A program made the position numbers and the translations under genes. The notes below the pieces were generated by a model. It was not told the origin of the DNA. It made no database searches and saw only the letters and a program-made list of their open reading frames with translations. 27,532 nucleotides of DNA from UBA2287 sp037442025 (lineage in GTDB: Bacteria; Bacteroidota; Bacteroidia; Bacteroidales; Tenuifilaceae). Location of the stretch: assembly GCA_037442025.1 (NCBI GenBank), contig JBBIRB010000036.1, forward strand, positions 1-27,532. Reading direction: 5' to 3'. Positions 24,638 through 27,532 of this stretch are shown here, piece after piece (the first letter of the stretch is position 1; each line of letters opens with the position of its first letter).

Positions 24638-25879
24638 ATGGATATTTTTGAAAAACTTAGAAAAAATATGGGGCCAATTGGTCAGTACCACAAGGAGGGT
24701 CATGGATATTTCGCCTTTCCAAAGTTGGAGGGAGAAATACATCCGCGTATGATGTTCCGAGGCAAAGAGGTACTAACCTGGAGTTTAAACAATTACCTTG
24801 GGTTAGCCAACCACCCCGAGGTTCGAAAGGTCGATGCTGAAGCTGCTGCTCAGTACGGAATGGCGTACCCCATGGGTGCCCGTATGATGAGCGGGCATAC
24901 CCGTAAACACGAAGAGCTAGAGGAAAAACTTGCAGCGTTTGTTGGTAAACCCGCAGCCTACCTTTTAAACTATGGTTACCAGGGAATGGTATCCATTATC
25001 GATGCCATACTTTCGCGAAACGATGTAGTTGTTTACGACTCGGAATCGCATGCATGCATAATAGATGGGTTGAGGCTTTTTCCCGGTAAACGATTCGTTT
25101 TTGCACATAACGACATGGAGAGCCTTAGGAAGCAACTTGGGCATGCAACCCGATTAGCCGAAAAAACGGGCGGCGGAATTCTTGTTATTACCGAGGGCGT
25201 TTTCGGGATGGCTGGCGATTTGGGTAACCTTAAGGCTATTACCGATTTAAAAGATGAGTTTAACTTCCGATTACTCGTTGACGATGCTCACGGCTTTGGT
25301 ACCATGGGTGCTACTGGCGCTGGGGTTGGTGAACACTTTGGCGTTCAAAGTAAAATTGATTTGTACTTTTCCACATTTGCCAAAAGCATGGCAGGCATTG
25401 GAGGTTTTATTGCTGGTGAGGAAGACATTATTATGTACCTAACCTATAACCTGCGCTCGCAGGTTTTTGCCAAGTCGTTACCAATGCCCATGGTTATTGG
25501 TGCTATTAAACGCCTCGAGCTCATTCAAACCCAACCTCAACTCCGCAAAAACCTTTGGACTATTGTTAACGCTCTACAGAGCGGATTGCGTAATGCAGGA
25601 CTCGATATTGGCAAAACTCAGTCGCCCGTAACGCCTGTTTTTATGAGGGGGAACGTGGCCGAAGCCACAAGTATGGTATTCGACTTACGTGAGAATTACG
25701 GAATTTTCTGTTCAATAGTAGTTTATCCGGTAATACCTAAAGGGCAAATACTTTTACGACTTATTCCCACAGCGGTTCACACGCTCGACGATGTAAAATT
25801 AACAGTTGAAGCATTCTCGAAATGCGGCGAAAAGCTAAAAGCAGGAAAGTACAATACCGATAAAATAGTTCAGATATAA
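24638..25879 (+). CDS. Alpha-oxoamine synthase (PLP enzyme; serine palmitoyltransferase / capnine-synthase-like)
   Basis: A 413-residue fold-type I PLP enzyme that condenses an amino acid with an acyl-CoA or acyl-ACP. Key sites are: NNYLGLANHP (51-60), DSESHACIIDG (134-144, H138 stacking on PLP), LLVDDAHGFGTMG (212-224, D215/D216 and H218) and STFAKSMAGIGGF (245-257, Schiff-base lysine K249). The overall length and the C-terminal VYPVIPKGQILLRLIPTAVHT fit the family. Candidate activities are serine palmitoyltransferase (sphingolipids), cysteate acyltransferase (sulfonolipids), 2-amino-3-ketobutyrate CoA ligase or 8-amino-7-oxononanoate synthase. No biotin or threonine genes are adjacent, and Bacteroidota use this branch for sphingo- or sulfonolipids, so I favour those. 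Substrate is not settled by sequence alone. Confidence 0.88.
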   Translation: MDIFEKLRKNMGPIGQYHKEGHGYFAFPKLEGEIHPRMMFRGKEVLTWSLNNYLGLANHPEVRKVDAEAAAQYGMAYPMGARMMSGHTRKHEELEEKLAAFVGKPAAYLLNYGYQGMVSIIDAILSRNDVVVYDSESHACIIDGLRLFPGKRFVFAHNDMESLRKQLGHATRLAEKTGGGILVITEGVFGMAGDLGNLKAITDLKDEFNFRLLVDDAHGFGTMGATGAGVGEHFGVQSKIDLYFSTFAKSMAGIGGFIAGEEDIIMYLTYNLRSQVFAKSLPMPMVIGAIKRLELIQTQPQLRKNLWTIVNALQSGLRNAGLDIGKTQSPVTPVFMRGNVAEATSMVFDLRENYGIFCSIVVYPVIPKGQILLRLIPTAVHTLDDVKLTVEAFSKCGEKLKAGKYNTDKIVQI

Positions 25880-25881
25880 AT

Positions 25882-25914
25882 AATGAAGGCCTCTAATTTC
25901 GAGGCCTTTTCATT
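25882..25914. terminator. Bidirectional terminator between the alpha-oxoamine synthase and trxB
   Basis: Stem AAGGCCTC (25886-25893) and GAGGCCTT (25901-25908) with a 7-base loop, extended by AATG and CATT outside. The trxB stop (25913-25915) touches its edge. Confidence 0.85.
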
Positions 25915-26908
25915 AAAATTTTCTTGTTCCCAAGTACCTTTCGGCATCGAGGGCGGCCATGCATCCCGAACCGGCAGCGGTAATCGCCTGACGGTAATGC
26001 TTATCCTGCACATCGCCACAGGCAAACACCCCTTCAACATTGGTTTTTGCTGTACCGGGAATGGTTTTAATGTAGCCCGTTTCATCGGTTTCGATAAAAT
26101 CTTTGAAAATATCGGAGTTTGGCTGGTGCCCAATGGCCACGAAAAAACCTGTTATATTAATTTTAACATCTTCCCCTTTTCCGTTGGTAAGAATGGCACC
26201 ATTAACACCGCCCATATCGCCAACAATTTCTTTTGTAACATGCTCGTAAAGTACTTCGATATTAGGTGTATTCGACACCCTGTCCTGCATTGCTTTCGAG
26301 GCTCTTAGGTAGGGTTTGCGGACAATTAAATACACCTTTCGGCAAATGCCGGCAAGATAAGTGGCCTCTTCGGCAGCCGTATCGCCACCCCCAACAACAG
26401 CCACATCCTGCCCTTTATAAAAGAATCCATCGCAGGTAGCACAGGCCGAAACCCCTTGTCCTTTAAATTTCTCTTCCGATTCGAGCCCAAGATACTTAGC
26501 TGTTGCTCCAGTGGCAATAATAAGCGAATCGGTTGTAATCAGCTTTTCGCTATCGATTGTAACCTTAAATGGTCGTTTCGACAAGTCGGTAGCGGTAGCA
26601 ATTCCAAAGCGAACATCGGTACCAAAACGTTGAGCTTGCGCCTTAAGGTCGTCCATCATTAAAGGGCCAGTAACACCCTTTGGGTAACCCGGAAAGTTAT
26701 CGACCTCGGTGGTAGTTGTAAGCTGTCCGCCGGGCTGTAGGCCTTCATATAGCACAGGATTTAAATTTGCACGGGCGGCATAAATGGCTGCAGTATAACC
26801 TGCAGGGCCCGAACCAATAATTAGCACCTTAACATGCTCAACTTCGTTCGAATTACTAGCACTGTTGCTCGAGTTAGGTTTAACTTCCATTGGTTTAAAT
26901 AAACTCAT
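25913..26908 (-). CDS. trxB: Thioredoxin-disulfide reductase
   Basis: A 331-residue NADPH-dependent flavoprotein that reduces thioredoxin. From the chosen ATG: FAD loop IGSGPAG (31-37), GGQLTTTTEVDNFPG, the redox pair CATC (C156, C159), NADPH loop GGGDTA (173-178) and the C-terminal FACGDVQDKHYRQA. An in-frame ATG 87 bp upstream (26995) would add a hydrophobic leader (MLNLFVYLTVEHIPIIIVFL) unlike any TrxB. The TAAATTTG promoter box at 26984-26991 would then lie inside the coding region, so the shorter start is preferred. The first 20 residues are a Ser/Asn-rich extension. Confidence 0.95.
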   Translation of the reverse strand: MSLFKPMEVKPNSSNSASNSNEVEHVKVLIIGSGPAGYTAAIYAARANLNPVLYEGLQPGGQLTTTTEVDNFPGYPKGVTGPLMMDDLKAQAQRFGTDVRFGIATATDLSKRPFKVTIDSEKLITTDSLIIATGATAKYLGLESEEKFKGQGVSACATCDGFFYKGQDVAVVGGGDTAAEEATYLAGICRKVYLIVRKPYLRASKAMQDRVSNTPNIEVLYEHVTKEIVGDMGGVNGAILTNGKGEDVKINITGFFVAIGHQPNSDIFKDFIETDETGYIKTIPGTAKTNVEGVFACGDVQDKHYRQAITAAGSGCMAALDAERYLGTRKF

Positions 26909-26983
26909 TTTATGTAATGTTTTAATGTAACAATAGAGAAAAACAATAATTATTGGAATGTGTTCAACGGTTAAATAAACGAA

Positions 26984-26991
26984 CAAATTTA
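26984..26991 (-). promoter_or_regulatory. Candidate -7 box for trxB
   Basis: The minus strand reads TAAATTTG, giving a start near 26977 and a leader of about 69 bases. It argues against translation from the upstream ATG at 26995. Confidence 0.45.
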
Positions 26992-27057
26992 GCACTATGA
27001 GCTAGAAAACCATAAATATTTTTTTAGAAACAAGGTGCTGTATTTTAAAAAAAGCAA

Positions 27058-27065
27058 TATATTTG
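27058..27065 (+). promoter_or_regulatory. Promoter box for tRNA-Pro
   Basis: TATATTTG, a full -7 match, 14 bases before the mature 5' end of the tRNA. Confidence 0.5.
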
Positions 27066-27079
27066 CAACCTCAAAAGTT

Positions 27080-27153
27080 CGGGGTGTGGCGCAGTTGGCT
27101 AGCGCACTTGCATGGGGTGCAAGGGGTCGGATGTTCGAGTCATCTCACCCCGA
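27080..27153 (+). tRNA. tRNA-Pro (GGG anticodon)
   Basis: The cloverleaf folds by eye. The acceptor stem is CGGGGTG/CACCCCG, the D arm GCGC...GCGC, and the anticodon arm CTTGC/GCAAG with loop ATGGGGT (anticodon GGG). The variable loop is GGGTC and the T arm GGATG-TTCGAGT-CATCT (one G-T pair). The discriminator is A73. CCA is not encoded. The C1-G72 pair and acceptor sequence are typical of bacterial proline tRNAs. Confidence 0.95.
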
Positions 27154-27161
27154 CTAATATG

Positions 27162-27188
27162 AAGGCAGCTTTTTAGCTGCCTTTTTTA
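27162..27188 (+). terminator. Terminator after tRNA-Pro
   Basis: Perfect stem AAGGCAGCT (27162-27170) and AGCTGCCTT (27175-27183) with a TTTT loop, followed by a T run. Confidence 0.85.
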
Positions 27189-27532
27189 TTTTCATAAGAC
27201 AAATTTTCACACAACTTAAAAAGTGACTTTTTTCTCATTTACTGTTGTAAAGGTTATTTAATAGATCAAATGGATTTAATAAGAATTAATTGCGTTTTTA
27301 TAATCGTTTTTACAAATTAATAATGTAGTTGTCCGCTAATAGTGAGATATACCATTTATAAACACAATACTTCAAACATTAATTTGTGTTTTCGACAATG
27401 CATGTACCCCGTATCTGATCGCAGTTCTAAATAACAGCAACTTATATATATCAGAAAAACAGTATTTTAATAGTTTTTTTAATTCTACTTTAACAGATTA
27501 AAACCCCTTGTAAATTTTGGTGTTTAGCGAAG
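27189..27532. other. Gene-free stretch to the window end
   Basis: I see no coding frame. It contains TTGTCCGC (27329-27336), the same octamer that opens the 159-bp element, without further similarity, and an 8-bp inverted repeat AAACACAA/TTGTGTTT (27360-27367 and 27384-27391, 16-base loop). A feature starting beyond the window cannot be excluded. Confidence 0.45.

Noticed and set aside
26909..26995. N-terminal membrane extension of TrxB from the upstream ATG
   Set aside because: TrxB is cytosolic, the extension is unlike the family, and the likely promoter box lies within it.

Overview
This is an AT-rich chromosomal window from a member of the Bacteroidota. The evidence is consistent. Promoter candidates carry the TAnnTTTG -7 box typical of the phylum, and starts lack clear Shine-Dalgarno sequences. 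The gene content (DUF5606, PorD/DUF4835, the Bacteroidota form of RpoZ, the bamD-rpoZ-coaBC-porD-recN order, and a large TPR protein beside a beta-barrel) also points there. I cannot name a genus.

Left part (1-6.5 kb): accessory region. It holds a small secreted protein with a WxL-like motif, a DUF4143-type ATPase, a membrane-anchored TPR/SpoIIE-type phosphatase and an isolated GT4 glycosyltransferase. Three same-orientation copies of a 159-bp, gene-free, highly palindromic element lie between these genes (755-913, 2432-2590, 6178-6336). Two copies are bounded by exact 12-bp direct repeats. The third copy sits inside an older element (5917-6360) that has its own exact 15-bp direct repeat, which reads as a nested insertion. 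This is the most unusual structure in the window.

Middle (6.5-17.6 kb): a two-gene operon encodes a secreted chaperone-like/DUF916-like protein and a MORN-repeat protein. A bidirectional terminator separates it from gyrB, which faces it. Next come a beta-barrel outer-membrane protein and a 1024-residue TPR protein in one operon. Divergent from these is a translationally coupled pair, a PlsC-type acyltransferase and a CrtQ/HpnB-like GT2 glycosyltransferase.

Right (17.7-27.5 kb): conserved housekeeping genes on the minus strand run in the order bamD, rpoZ, coaBC, porD, recN, fabI and a DUF5606 gene. They cover envelope assembly, transcription, CoA synthesis, type IX secretion, DNA repair and fatty-acid synthesis. 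A divergent alpha-oxoamine synthase (possible sphingolipid or sulfonolipid enzyme) converges on trxB across a shared hairpin terminator. A tRNA-Pro(GGG) and a gene-free stretch end the window. The right half is ordinary chromosomal backbone. Novelty is concentrated in the left 6.5 kb.
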